Of a DNA stretch of 64,000 nucleotides, positions 45,996-55,097 are shown piece by piece (positions within the stretch are counted from its first letter, which is position 1; each line of letters begins with the position of its first letter). The DNA is from a bacterium (GTDB taxonomy: Bacteria > SAR324 > XYD2-FULL-50-16), in NCBI GenBank assembly GCA_018829445.1, contig JAHJTV010000092.1, positions 43,502 to 107,501 of the forward strand, given 5' to 3'. The notes under the pieces were generated by a model. It saw only the letters and a program-made list of their open reading frames with translations, made no database searches and had not been told where the DNA came from. The translations under genes and the position numbers were made by a program.

Positions 45996-46090
45996 GATAA
46001 CTCCTGAATCTTTTATAAATCGGATTGTGCAAACAACTTATGGGAGGTAAAAACTGATTCTGTTTTTGTACAGAGGAATATTTTCACATA

Positions 46091-46106
46091 TAGACCATGC
46101 AGTCAA
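46091..46106. promoter_or_regulatory. Palindromic operator candidate, copy 1
   Basis: TAGACCATGCAGTCAA differs at one position from the perfect palindrome copy at 49117. It lies in the 356-bp divergent gap between the nitroreductase and MerR-TetR genes, about 95 bp upstream of the former. TetR proteins commonly bind such inverted repeats and control their own genes. Confidence 0.55.
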
Positions 46107-46351
46107 GTGAATTTGGACATAACTCAAAAACTCAATTTTTCTTGTTCATCAAAAAAGCTGAGAAACTTCAATACATAACTCAATAATTTTAATGAATAAG
46201 CTTATATTATCTCTTGGGATAATTTTTCTATTGCAGTGTTTTGTTGGGCTGTGATAACGGTATTTATATGTATAGTTAATGTATAAAACAGAGTGCAATC
46301 GGCGCTGTTTTTTCTGCTGGGGATTGTTTTTAAAGATCAACAAGGAGAAGT

Positions 46352-47293
46352 ATGATGGAAGAGAATGTACGTTGGTACAAAATTGCCGAACTGGAAAAGT
46401 TATCAGGCGTTTCCCGTCGAACCATCCACTTTTATCTGCAGCAAAAACTTATACATTCTCCAGCAAAAACCGGCAAAACCATGGCGTATTATGATGAAAC
46501 CCACCTGCAGAAACTCGCTTACATCAAACGGGCAAAAACTCAGGGAACGCCGTTGCTTGCAATTCGTCAGCAAATTGAACAGATCGAGAAAAACCAACCC
46601 GGAGCATTTGGTACCGCTATTCCTGAGACTTTTGGATTTGAACGAAAAACGGTTCAAACAGAAAGACCTGAAGAAAAACCACCTTCTACTCGGAGGGAGA
46701 AGAGCAACAGAATGCGAGAGATCATTCTGGCAACAGGATGTTATCAGTTCCAAGAGAAAGGCTTCAGGGATACTAAGATTTCTGAAATCACAAAAGCACT
46801 AAATATCGGAAAGGGTACCTTTTATTTTTACTTCTTGAATAAGCAGGAACTGTTATTGGAGTGCATACCCAGAATTTTTCAGAACCTGTTTCAGGACAGT
46901 TGGAATCCCATCCGTCAGGCAAAAAATCCATTGAAACGACTGGAACAAAGAGCGTTTGCCGTGTTGCCGGTGCTTAAAGAGTTTTGTGCCATTATTCAGC
47001 TCAGTAAGGAAGCAATGGAGGAGTCTGATTCCAGAATCAGGCAATTGGGCAAAGATACCTATCTTTCGATTCGCCAACCTCTGGAAATGGATATTGAGAA
47101 ATGTATCCGTCAGGGGATATTTCAACCGGTGAATCCGAAAATCGCCGCAACCTTAATGATTGGGCTGATAGAAAATCTCTATTATACAAGATCCATTGAC
47201 ACCGGTCTGAAGATTCGGGAAATCTGGAGCAATATCTTTAAACTGATGATGGATGGTATGAGACAAACGGGTGATGCGCAGCGCCTGACCTGA
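46352..47293 (+). CDS. MerR-TetR fusion transcriptional regulator
   Basis: 313 residues with two DNA-binding domains. Residues 1-75 are a MerR-type winged helix (YKIAELEKLSGVSRRTIHFY, then a TMAYYDETHLQKLAYIKRAK coiled start). From about 112 a TetR HTH follows (ILATGCYQFQEKGFRDTKIS, then LNIGKGTFYFYF), continuing into a TetR-like helical ligand domain to the end. AAGGAG precedes two adjacent ATG codons. A palindrome that suits a TetR dimer occurs upstream and again at 49117. A MerR domain without the usual effector region, joined to a whole TetR protein, could read two half-sites at once. Confidence 0.88.
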   Translation: MMEENVRWYKIAELEKLSGVSRRTIHFYLQQKLIHSPAKTGKTMAYYDETHLQKLAYIKRAKTQGTPLLAIRQQIEQIEKNQPGAFGTAIPETFGFERKTVQTERPEEKPPSTRREKSNRMREIILATGCYQFQEKGFRDTKISEITKALNIGKGTFYFYFLNKQELLLECIPRIFQNLFQDSWNPIRQAKNPLKRLEQRAFAVLPVLKEFCAIIQLSKEAMEESDSRIRQLGKDTYLSIRQPLEMDIEKCIRQGIFQPVNPKIAATLMIGLIENLYYTRSIDTGLKIREIWSNIFKLMMDGMRQTGDAQRLT

Positions 47294-47330
47294 AAAGCCT
47301 GTTCTAAATGATCTCGGCTGCCCACCGGAA

Positions 47331-48740
47331 TCAGATTCGTTTTTGAAGTCCTCTTTTAAAAAAACTTCCTATATCCTGTAAATAACGACCTTTAAATGCT
47401 TTTACCCCGGAAGCGATCAGTGTATTGAATACCAATGGGGCGATTTCTCTCGGATCAAGGGCGGGAGAAGGCATCCCCAGCTTCCCTCTGAGATTGAGAA
47501 CAATATCAACTGCAGTCGTAAAACAATTGTCTATTTTAATGATCTTTTTAGCGTTAAGGACTTTTGCCTCGGCGCAGGTACCAATGAGAAAAACTTCATC
47601 TCCGGCTGCATCAATGGGTTCGTCTATCTTCCCTATGACAATGACGGCGGAGTTCCCTGATTGGAAGGCATCAGCGCCTGCATATCTCTCTTGAAAACCG
47701 AAGAACATCTTCGCTCCCATGACACAACCTGTTTTACATTTTTTATCATTATCTTGTCGGGAGTATCCCCAAAAAAAGCGGATTGGAGATTTTAACCGGT
47801 TCAACTCTTTTTCAATGTCCTGCCATCTATAGAATTCGTCGTCATAAGGCTGAATCAGCTTTGCAGCTTCGTCCAGTTCTTCAATGCTCGACAGGTCTCC
47901 CGTTATTTCAATGTCTTCAAGTCGTGATGGCAAATAACCGCGTTCAACGCATCTCTTGAGATAAGGAACCTCCTCAAGATGGTGTCCCAGCAGACGGGCT
48001 CCAACGATATCAACTGCAACGGGATTAACCCCCATGATGATCAGCCCCAGCTTCCTGGGAGTAGGAACCGCTTCATTTCCAACTCCTACGTCAATGGCAT
48101 CCATTATAATGAAATCAGGTTCTCCAACCGTCATCAAATCCACTATTTTATCATTCAGCAGAAAATCATGACGAATTGCCCGCTCATCATCGGAACAGAT
48201 TCCAATATTCAATTTTACTGCTCCTGTCATGGTACTGACACAATGGCATTTGAGCTTGGGAAGATAGACTTTTTGGTCTGCCCGGGCCATTTTTCTGGAA
48301 ACACGCAGGGTATCATGAACGTAACCCCCGACAAAAACCCTGTCTCTTTTCTCCTCATCAATGCAAAAGATTCCCACCGGTTTGGCAACCTGTTTCTTTA
48401 GCTCCTTAATCTCCTTGTAATAACCGGCATATTTGTAATTTAAACGTGTGGGGTATCCAATAGCTGTTTTTTCTCCCAGATCTACTCGAATAACGGCTTT
48501 CTCTGCTGATAAGGCAAGTAAAGATCCGCCGACAATTGATGTGTGGGTGTATGCCGTGGAGCCGTATTGACCGTTCTTTGAGGCAAAGACGACATTGGGT
48601 TTTACATAAACCTTCCCCGAGGGATAAAACTCAAGCTCTTTCATTCCTGAACTTACAATATCTCTGATTTTGTTACGATCATAGGTTTCACAGCGTTTTA
48701 CCAGGACTTTAAATCTTTCGGTGTCTCTTTTCATGTTCAT
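47331..48740 (-). CDS. DUF362-type protein
   Basis: About 470 residues. The start is one of two ATGs at 48740 or 48734 following AAGGAA; a TTG start at 48785 is less likely. The protein shows the DUF362 pattern: KVYVKPNVVFASKNG near the N-terminus, KLKCHCVSTMTGAVKLNIG, DAIDVGVGNEAVPTPRKLG and a conserved GVNPVAVDIVGARLLG. Many DUF362 proteins carry ferredoxin domains; this one does not, though Cys residues in KKCKTGCVMGAKMF may bind metal. Function of the family is largely unknown. It is convergent with the MerR-TetR gene, 37 bp apart. Confidence 0.8.
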   Translation of the reverse strand: MNMKRDTERFKVLVKRCETYDRNKIRDIVSSGMKELEFYPSGKVYVKPNVVFASKNGQYGSTAYTHTSIVGGSLLALSAEKAVIRVDLGEKTAIGYPTRLNYKYAGYYKEIKELKKQVAKPVGIFCIDEEKRDRVFVGGYVHDTLRVSRKMARADQKVYLPKLKCHCVSTMTGAVKLNIGICSDDERAIRHDFLLNDKIVDLMTVGEPDFIIMDAIDVGVGNEAVPTPRKLGLIIMGVNPVAVDIVGARLLGHHLEEVPYLKRCVERGYLPSRLEDIEITGDLSSIEELDEAAKLIQPYDDEFYRWQDIEKELNRLKSPIRFFWGYSRQDNDKKCKTGCVMGAKMFFGFQERYAGADAFQSGNSAVIVIGKIDEPIDAAGDEVFLIGTCAEAKVLNAKKIIKIDNCFTTAVDIVLNLRGKLGMPSPALDPREIAPLVFNTLIASGVKAFKGRYLQDIGSFFKRGLQKRI

Positions 48741-48785
48741 TTCCTTGCTTGACTGCCATTCGATCGTCTTAAGGGAGAATCCCAA

Positions 48786-49277
48786 TCCCTTTGGTTATAT
48801 TTGAGGCTTTTGGTTGGAGAAACATAGATTAATTTTGAATGGAAAACAATTATTATTCTCTTAGTGGTTCTTATTTATCCCTAATACTATGATATGTTAA
48901 GAATCTAGAAATGATGCCGAATATTTTCACTGAGACTGTATCCAACAAAAAGAGATATTATCTTGACACTATACATAAACTATACATCTTCCGGTTTTAA
49001 AAAAGATGTGACTTAAAAAAGCCGATACTAAAGTTATTTCCCTTGTTATTTAAAGAAATAATACAAATGGACGTGAGTATGTTTAATCGTTTTTTTGTTC
49101 AATTTTTCTTTTTATCTTGACCATGCAGTCAATTTAATCTATCAAAGAACCATGTGAATTTTTGATCAATGATTCATCACAGGTTCTTTCGATTATTCTG
49201 AGTATTGGTTCTTCTTCGGTGTGAAGATGCAAGCATCCATATCACCTCTCTCAAGAAATCTGCAAAGGAGAAAAACA
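48786..49277. other. AT-rich gap upstream of the 49.3-kb gene pair
   Basis: About 490 bp, markedly AT-rich, with no gene. It holds the operator candidate at 49117 and should contain the promoters of both flanking genes. Confidence 0.5.
49117..49132. promoter_or_regulatory. Palindromic operator candidate, copy 2
   Basis: TTGACCATGCAGTCAA: outer arms TTGAC and GTCAA are perfectly inverted around CATGCA. It matches 15 of 16 bases of the site at 46091 and lies about 145 bp upstream of the 49278 gene. Two near-identical sites 3 kb apart around a TetR-type gene suggest a shared regulon. Confidence 0.55.
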
Positions 49278-49943
49278 GTGACGATAAGAAAAAAAGTTCT
49301 GATGATTCTGGTTGCCATTATAGCCTTGAATGTCGCGATTACGGGTATCAACATCCTCCAAAATGGGATTGGTGGATGGGATGGAAAAACCATGGATGTT
49401 ATCATGAAAACCGGCACAAATGAGGCGACTCCCATGATTCTTGAGAGCCTTTCTAAATCAGAGATAATGCAGCTTTTCTATTCCGCCCCTGCTCCTGAAT
49501 TTAAAAGCATGAAAGGTGAGTATAAAGCCGGTTTGTTGCCAGTCGGAATCATGGCAACCGCCACGGGATATTATACACATAACCTGTTTGGACCCGGCCA
49601 TTGGGAAGGAAAGGCATTTTTCCCTTTTCAAGAGGACAGGGGATGGGGCTATAACATTTTTTCCTCAAATGATGGGGCGGGAAATACCGTCTTACATCGC
49701 ACTCGGAAAATGGACACTTGGGTGGGAAAATCGGAAATAGACAACAAGGATTCCTTTCATTTGGTATATAAAGAATACAATGGCGGTCTTGTCCATTCCA
49801 TGCATGATGAGGTTCGAAAAATTAATGATGAACTGTACATCTGCATGGGATATATGGCAGCAGGCGGGGGTTCCATCAATCCGGCTCCTTTTTATATCTA
49901 TCAAAAGCCAACTCCCTGGATTGGACCAGATGAGGAGCAATAA
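49278..49943 (+). CDS. Membrane-anchored protein of unknown function
   Basis: 221 residues from a GTG at 49278, chosen because AAAGGAG lies 8 bases before it; an in-frame GTG at 49221 would add 19 residues that are not signal-like. One N-terminal membrane helix (VLMILVAIIALNVAITGI) anchors an exported domain rich in Gly and aromatic residues: GYYTHNLFGPGHWEGKAFFP, RGWGYNIF, and YICMGYMAAGG. It looks like a small beta-barrel or lipocalin-like fold, but I do not recognise the family. Its TAATG junction overlaps the following SDR gene by one base, so the two are cotranscribed. Confidence 0.75.
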   Translation: MTIRKKVLMILVAIIALNVAITGINILQNGIGGWDGKTMDVIMKTGTNEATPMILESLSKSEIMQLFYSAPAPEFKSMKGEYKAGLLPVGIMATATGYYTHNLFGPGHWEGKAFFPFQEDRGWGYNIFSSNDGAGNTVLHRTRKMDTWVGKSEIDNKDSFHLVYKEYNGGLVHSMHDEVRKINDELYICMGYMAAGGGSINPAPFYIYQKPTPWIGPDEEQ

Positions 49944-50710
49944 TGCGTTTGAAAAATAAAAACATCATCCTCACCGGAGCTTCTTCCGGTATCGGGCTGG
50001 CGCTGTTGGAGAAACTGCTGGAATATGACTGCCATATCATTGCCGTTGCCAGAACCATTGAACAGATCGATATCCAACATGATCGCATCATCAAATACAC
50101 TTGCGATATCTCGAACCGGGAGAACGTTGACAGGCTGTTTAAATTTGCGCAGGAAAAACTGGGTGCCATTGATCTGTTTATCGCCAATGCAGGTTTCGCT
50201 TATTATGAGCAGATCGCAACACCGGATTGGCAGCGTATTGAGAATATCTATCAGACTAATGTTTTTTCCGCCATCTACTCGGCAACAAAGATGAAGGAGG
50301 TTAATTCCAAACGCAACTACCGTATGGTTATCACTGCCAGTGCCATGAGCTTTCTGGCTGTTCCGGGATACTCCCTCTATGCTTCGACCAAAGCGGCGTT
50401 GCACGGATTTGCATGCGGCTATCGGTCTGAATTAAAAAAGGGCCAAAAACTCCAAATGATCTATCCCATCTCCACTAAAACCAATTTTTTCGATCAGGCA
50501 GCAGAAGAAACGCCGGTTTCCTGGCCGGTACAGAGCTCGAATACTGTGGCGAAGGCAATCATCAAGGGGATTAAAAAGGATAAGAATTCTATTTTTCCAT
50601 CAACCCTGTTCTATTTTCTCAACGTGCTAAATGGGTATTTGCCATTTGTTCATCGCTTGATTTCGGCAATTGAAAACAGGAAGTTTCAGAAGTGGTTGGG
50701 GGTATCCTAA
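49943..50710 (+). CDS. Short-chain dehydrogenase/reductase
   Basis: 255 residues, classical SDR. The dinucleotide motif is TGASSGIG (11-18), NAG appears in FIANAGFAYY, the catalytic Ser is in TASAMSFLAVPG, and Tyr/Lys are in YSLYASTKAALHGF. The acidic/basic residue pattern after strand 2 (AVART) leans to NADP. It ends in a hydrophobic-basic tail (FYFLNVLNGYLPFVHRLI) suggesting membrane association. It is coupled to the upstream membrane-anchored protein and precedes the acyl-CoA cluster, so a lipid or ketone substrate is plausible. Confidence 0.92.
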   Translation: MRLKNKNIILTGASSGIGLALLEKLLEYDCHIIAVARTIEQIDIQHDRIIKYTCDISNRENVDRLFKFAQEKLGAIDLFIANAGFAYYEQIATPDWQRIENIYQTNVFSAIYSATKMKEVNSKRNYRMVITASAMSFLAVPGYSLYASTKAALHGFACGYRSELKKGQKLQMIYPISTKTNFFDQAAEETPVSWPVQSSNTVAKAIIKGIKKDKNSIFPSTLFYFLNVLNGYLPFVHRLISAIENRKFQKWLGVS

Positions 50711-50777
50711 GAATCATGGAGAAGGCATGAGGGATAATCCCACAGTGCGTACTCGAGCAAACGTTGCAGAAACAAGA

Positions 50778-50856
50778 GAAACGGTAAGGCAGTCCTAATT
50801 GATCGCCTTTGGATGCGTACAGGCGAGGATGTAACCCCGCTCTACCATAATTCTTG
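50778..50856. repeat. Dispersed intergenic repeat
   Basis: GGTAAGGCAGTCCTAATTGA, then CTTTGGATGCGTACAGGCGA followed by GGATGTAACCCCGCTCTACC; the last part matches the units at 8.5 kb and, inverted, at 42.8 kb. GCGCTTATGG 30 bp later also recurs at 42.9 kb. It lies in the 272-bp gap before the SDR-iron-sulfur fusion. Confidence 0.7.
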
Positions 50857-50982
50857 AACCTAACGGAATATACTCAATTGAGCGCTTATGGGAGATAGTC
50901 TCACTTGAGCAAATCTTAAGGTGACGTTTTAAGATCGCCCTAAGATAAAAATTAAATCATGCAATAAAAACAGAGATTAAAA

Positions 50983-52794
50983 ATGGGAATTCGAGTCGCC
51001 ATTACCGGCGTAAACAGCTACTTTGCCTCAACCATTCTGCCAAGACTGGAAGAAGATCCGGAAATTGAAGAGATTGTGGGTATTGATGTCTCCCCTTGGA
51101 AAGGCGGTTATGAAAAAGTTACCTTTTACAGGGAAGACATCAGGAGTAAAAAGATTTTTGAGATCCTGAAGGGCGTTGATGTGGTGTATCACCTGGCATT
51201 TATTGTCGGCGAAATCCATGATAAATCCAAAACCCTGGATATCAATATTAACGGCTCAAAGAATGTTTTTACCGCCTGCGCCGACAATCGGGTTAAAAAG
51301 GTGATTTATACCAGCAGCATGACTATTTATGGGGCACACGAAAGCAATCCTTTGGGTTTTACCGAAAACTCCCCTGTCAGCTGCAATGATGATAGCTACT
51401 ACAACTCCAGCAAGGTAAAAGTTGAGGCGTTTGTTGCGGACTTCTTCAAGGATCATCCGGACATTACCTTGACCATAATCAGAGCGGGTCTTCTTTGCGG
51501 ACCAAAGATCAACAACATGTTTTCCGCTTTATGGTCCAAAAAAATATCTGCTTTGCCCATGGGACGCAATTCCTATAATCAGCTGATTCATGAGGAAGAT
51601 CTGGGCGAAGCGCTTTATTTGTCTCTTAAGAAAGATCTTCCCGGGATTTATAATGTTTGTGCGGACGATGCCTTGCCGACCAGGTGGATGTTCAGAAAAG
51701 CAGGTGTAAAAATTGTATTTATTCCCGCCTGGCTCCTGAAAATCATAATAAACATCCTCTTTTTCCTGAGAATCGAGAAAGTAAGCCAGGGATGGGTCAG
51801 CCTGTCCGAACATACTATTTACGGCATCTGCGATAAGTTCAAGAAAGCTGCGGGATGGTTGCCCCGTTATTCCTCCGCAGATACCTTTGATCATTACCTG
51901 AAGGCCCGTCAGCGGGATCGGAAAGATACCATAAAGCAATCGTTTTTGACCTGGTTGTACACAACACCTCTTGCAACGAAGCTCAGCCTCACCGGTTTAA
52001 ACGCTTCATTTTTTCTGATCGAAAAAACGCCCTGGTTGCGAAATATCGTTCCCATGACCGATCCGAAAAAGAACAACATGACCTATCTTCCAAACAGCAG
52101 AAATATTGTCGATAACAGACCAAAAACCATTGCAATAAATGAGTCTGCAGGAGAGATGGCCAGTGAGATTATCCCTTTGAAAATACTGGACGACATGATT
52201 GAGACCAATTCCTATCACATTATCATGGACAAATGTATCTGTCGCACCGGGTTTAACTGCAGCAATTTTACCAATGAGATCGGTTGCCTGTTTATGGGAG
52301 AAACCGCAAAAAAACTGCCTCCGGGACTTGGCAGACAAGTCACTAAAGAGGCGGCTCACCGCCATGCAAAAAAGGCCTCTGATATAGGACTGGTTCCCAT
52401 GGTAGGGAAAGTCAACGTTGATAATCTGGGATTTCTGACCCGTGATACAAAGCAGCTGCTCAGCGTCTGCTTCTGCTGCCATTGCTGCTGTATGATGGGA
52501 TTTTATAAACACGACAAGGAGCATCTGCAAAAACTGTTCAGGCCCATGGAAGGAATTATGGTGAAAACAACCGAAGACTGTATCGGTTGCGGAACCTGTG
52601 TGGAGACCTGTATTTTTGACAATATCGTCAACAAGAATGGTGTGACGACTCACGGCGACCATTGCACCGGATGCGGAAGATGCGAGGCTACTTGTGAGAA
52701 CGGTGGTGTGGAGATCACGTTGAATAATCCGGATTATGCTGAAGATGTGAAGAAAAGAATCCAATCTTTTATTAAAATTCCTTTGGAAAACTAA
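50983..52794 (+). CDS. Extended SDR (epimerase/3-beta-HSD type) fused to a Cys-rich iron-sulfur module
   Basis: 603 residues. Residues 1 to about 320 are an extended SDR: TGVNSYFAS nucleotide loop, DVVYHLAF, TSSMTIYGAH and the YYNSSK catalytic Tyr/Lys. From about 340 a second module begins: DKCICRTGFNC (from about 415), GCLFMG, then VCFCCHCCCMMGF near 496, and two 4Fe-4S motifs at about 532-585 (CIGCGTCVETC, CTGCGRCEATC). The same module forms the separate proteins at 52861, 56772 and 58014. A dehydrogenase/epimerase joined to an iron-sulfur relay could pass substrate electrons directly to a carrier. It heads the acyl-CoA cluster. Confidence 0.85.
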   Translation: MGIRVAITGVNSYFASTILPRLEEDPEIEEIVGIDVSPWKGGYEKVTFYREDIRSKKIFEILKGVDVVYHLAFIVGEIHDKSKTLDININGSKNVFTACADNRVKKVIYTSSMTIYGAHESNPLGFTENSPVSCNDDSYYNSSKVKVEAFVADFFKDHPDITLTIIRAGLLCGPKINNMFSALWSKKISALPMGRNSYNQLIHEEDLGEALYLSLKKDLPGIYNVCADDALPTRWMFRKAGVKIVFIPAWLLKIIINILFFLRIEKVSQGWVSLSEHTIYGICDKFKKAAGWLPRYSSADTFDHYLKARQRDRKDTIKQSFLTWLYTTPLATKLSLTGLNASFFLIEKTPWLRNIVPMTDPKKNNMTYLPNSRNIVDNRPKTIAINESAGEMASEIIPLKILDDMIETNSYHIIMDKCICRTGFNCSNFTNEIGCLFMGETAKKLPPGLGRQVTKEAAHRHAKKASDIGLVPMVGKVNVDNLGFLTRDTKQLLSVCFCCHCCCMMGFYKHDKEHLQKLFRPMEGIMVKTTEDCIGCGTCVETCIFDNIVNKNGVTTHGDHCTGCGRCEATCENGGVEITLNNPDYAEDVKKRIQSFIKIPLEN

Positions 52795-52860
52795 GCTTAT
52801 CGATGACCGGAGAGTTGGGTTTTACCTGTAAATGACAGTTATCAATAGGGAGAACGGACT

Positions 52861-53697
52861 ATGTGCCTGGATTGTGGAAAACATAACAGTGAAAACGCCT
52901 GGTATCTTGACGAAGAGAAACACCGCATCAAGTCATTGGGACTTGCCCGTGACATTGTGGCCAGAAATCTTAATCCCCTGATTACAGTCGGGCTAAAATT
53001 TGTGAGGCTCAAACAGCCTGATTATATTAATACCAAAATGAATTTTGTCAGCCGCAATCTCTTAAACTGGTTTGCGAAAACCCTGCACGGAATGCAGTTT
53101 CTTCCCAATATCGAAGCGGCTTTCAGTACTATCGACATGTCCAATGATCTGGCATTAATGCCCTGTCTCTGCAAGAAGGCGATGGATCCGGACGATCCTC
53201 CCGAGTACCGATGCATTGCCATGAATATCGCCGTTGATATCTATGAAAAACAGGAGAAAAACCTTGAGGTCAAGCGGATCAGCAAACAACAAGCCAAGGA
53301 TCTGGTGACCCAATGGAGAAAAAAGGGTGCCTGGCAAAGTGTGGGCTGGCTGTGGGATGCCAATGTGATTTGGGTGTGCAACTGCGATGAGCATTGTGTC
53401 GCTTACAGGGCACCGGAAGCGGTCTGGGGAGGGATTCCCAGTTTCATGATCACTACTGTCGGAAAGCCGTCGGCTTGTATCGGCTGCCGGGACTGTTCTG
53501 ATTGGTGTAAACACCGGGCTATTAATTATGGAGAGGATGACAGAGTCAGGGTGGATGCAAGCAGATGCAAAGGCTGCGGACTTTGTGTTGAGAATTGTCA
53601 AAATCAGGTTCTGGTCTTTGAACCCCGTCAGACCTTTCACGATGTCAGGTCCAAAAAAATTGTTCAGCTGGGAAATGAAACAACCCACCTGGATTGA
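52861..53697 (+). CDS. Cys-rich iron-sulfur protein, divergent paralogue
   Basis: 278 residues. It keeps the family order: CLCKKAMD...RCIAM, then VCNCDEHC in place of the CFCCxCCC segment, then a 4Fe-4S motif CIGCRDCSDWC and a second CKGCGLCVENC. The N-terminal 80 residues are helical. The start ATG follows GGGAGAACGGACT. It sits 66 bp after the SDR fusion and 90 bp before the thiolase gene. Electron carrier function is inferred from the clusters; no catalytic domain is seen. Confidence 0.82.
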   Translation: MCLDCGKHNSENAWYLDEEKHRIKSLGLARDIVARNLNPLITVGLKFVRLKQPDYINTKMNFVSRNLLNWFAKTLHGMQFLPNIEAAFSTIDMSNDLALMPCLCKKAMDPDDPPEYRCIAMNIAVDIYEKQEKNLEVKRISKQQAKDLVTQWRKKGAWQSVGWLWDANVIWVCNCDEHCVAYRAPEAVWGGIPSFMITTVGKPSACIGCRDCSDWCKHRAINYGEDDRVRVDASRCKGCGLCVENCQNQVLVFEPRQTFHDVRSKKIVQLGNETTHLD

Positions 53698-53787
53698 TCA
53701 AACGACTCAAAAGAGAAAAACGGCAGGGCGTGCATACCTGGACGCCAAAATTACTGTCTTTAAAACAACAAAATCTAGGAGTACCAA

Positions 53788-55011
53788 ATGCGAGATGTCG
53801 CTATTGTTGGCATAGGAATGATAAAATTCGACAGATATCCTGAAAAGGGAATTAAGGATCTTGTCCGGGAATCAGTAAATAAAGCACTGGCAGATGCCGG
53901 GATGCAACCGCAGGAATTGGAAGCCGCTTATGTCGGTTCCGCTGCCCCGGGGATTATGACAGGGCAGGAGCAGATAAAAGCCCAGGTTACTCTCAGTGCC
54001 ATGGGAATAGATACGATCCCCATGTATAACATAGAAAATGCCTGTGCCAGTTCTTCTTCGGCCTTCAATATGGCATGGACTGCTGTCGGGGCCGGTATTC
54101 ACGATTGTGCCCTGGTTGTGGGTTTTGAGAAACTCTATGACAAGGATAAGCTAAAGTCCTTCATGGCACTGGGAACAGCTGTAGATATAGAGATGGCGAT
54201 GACGCACCTTGAAAACTTTCAAAAAAAACAGGGGAAAAAGGAGAGTATCATCTCCAATGAAAGTGGTAAAAGTAAAAGCATCTTTATGGACATGTATGCT
54301 TATTATACAAAAATGTACATGGAACGATGCGGACTCACCCAGGAACACTTTGCCAAGATTTGCGTTAAGAGCCACAAAAACGGGGCGAACAATCCCCACG
54401 CGCAATATCAAAAAGAAGTGACCCTGGAGGAGGTTTTGAACTCAGGCGATGTATCTTTTCCCTTAACCCGGATGATGTGCTCCCCTATCTGCGATGGTTC
54501 TGCCGCTGCCATTATCTGTTCAAAGGAAAAAGCCGCTCGATTCACCAACAGACCCATCTGGGTACAAGGCTCTGTTGTGGGTAGTGGGAAGATCACCGAT
54601 GATCTGGATGACACTCTAACCAAACGCTTGGGGCCCAAGGTGTTTGAAGCTGCGGGAATAGGGCCTGATGAAATTGACGTGATTGAAGTTCATGACGCCA
54701 CTTCTCCTTCCGAGATTATTACCCTGATAGAACTGGGAATCTGTCCTGCAGAAGATGCGGCAAACTGGATCGATGACGGGGTGTTGGAGATCAATGGCAA
54801 AAAGCCGTCCAATACATCGGGAGGTTTGGCTTCAAAAGGCCATCCCATCGGAGCCACGGGAATGGGGCAGATATATGAGATCACACAACAGCTTAGGGGA
54901 ACAGCTGGCAAAAGGCAGGTAAAGAATCCAAAAATTGGTATGACACACAACGGAGGTGGGATATTGGGAATTGATGCTGCGGCAATGGCGCTTCATATTT
55001 TTAAGCGGTAA
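53788..55011 (+). CDS. SCP2-type thiolase (acetyl-CoA acetyltransferase family)
   Basis: 407 residues. The nucleophile Cys is C86 in NIENACASSSSAF; the His bases are in GGLASKGHPIGATG and THNGGGILG. The sequence type (MRDVAIVGIGMIKFDRYP start, VEVHDATSPSEI) is that of the SCP-x/lipid-transfer thiolases, which cleave branched or steroid-like 3-oxoacyl-CoA. Members often need a DUF35 partner; none is encoded here. AGGAGT stands before the ATG. Cotranscribed with the iron-sulfur genes upstream and the ligase downstream. Confidence 0.92.
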   Translation: MRDVAIVGIGMIKFDRYPEKGIKDLVRESVNKALADAGMQPQELEAAYVGSAAPGIMTGQEQIKAQVTLSAMGIDTIPMYNIENACASSSSAFNMAWTAVGAGIHDCALVVGFEKLYDKDKLKSFMALGTAVDIEMAMTHLENFQKKQGKKESIISNESGKSKSIFMDMYAYYTKMYMERCGLTQEHFAKICVKSHKNGANNPHAQYQKEVTLEEVLNSGDVSFPLTRMMCSPICDGSAAAIICSKEKAARFTNRPIWVQGSVVGSGKITDDLDDTLTKRLGPKVFEAAGIGPDEIDVIEVHDATSPSEIITLIELGICPAEDAANWIDDGVLEINGKKPSNTSGGLASKGHPIGATGMGQIYEITQQLRGTAGKRQVKNPKIGMTHNGGGILGIDAAAMALHIFKR

Positions 55012-55097
55012 CAGGTTTCCTTTTATAATTAAAAACAGGTATCAAACCTGGAATGATAACGGTGATTCTTTTTCATACCCAAACAGGAGATAACAAC

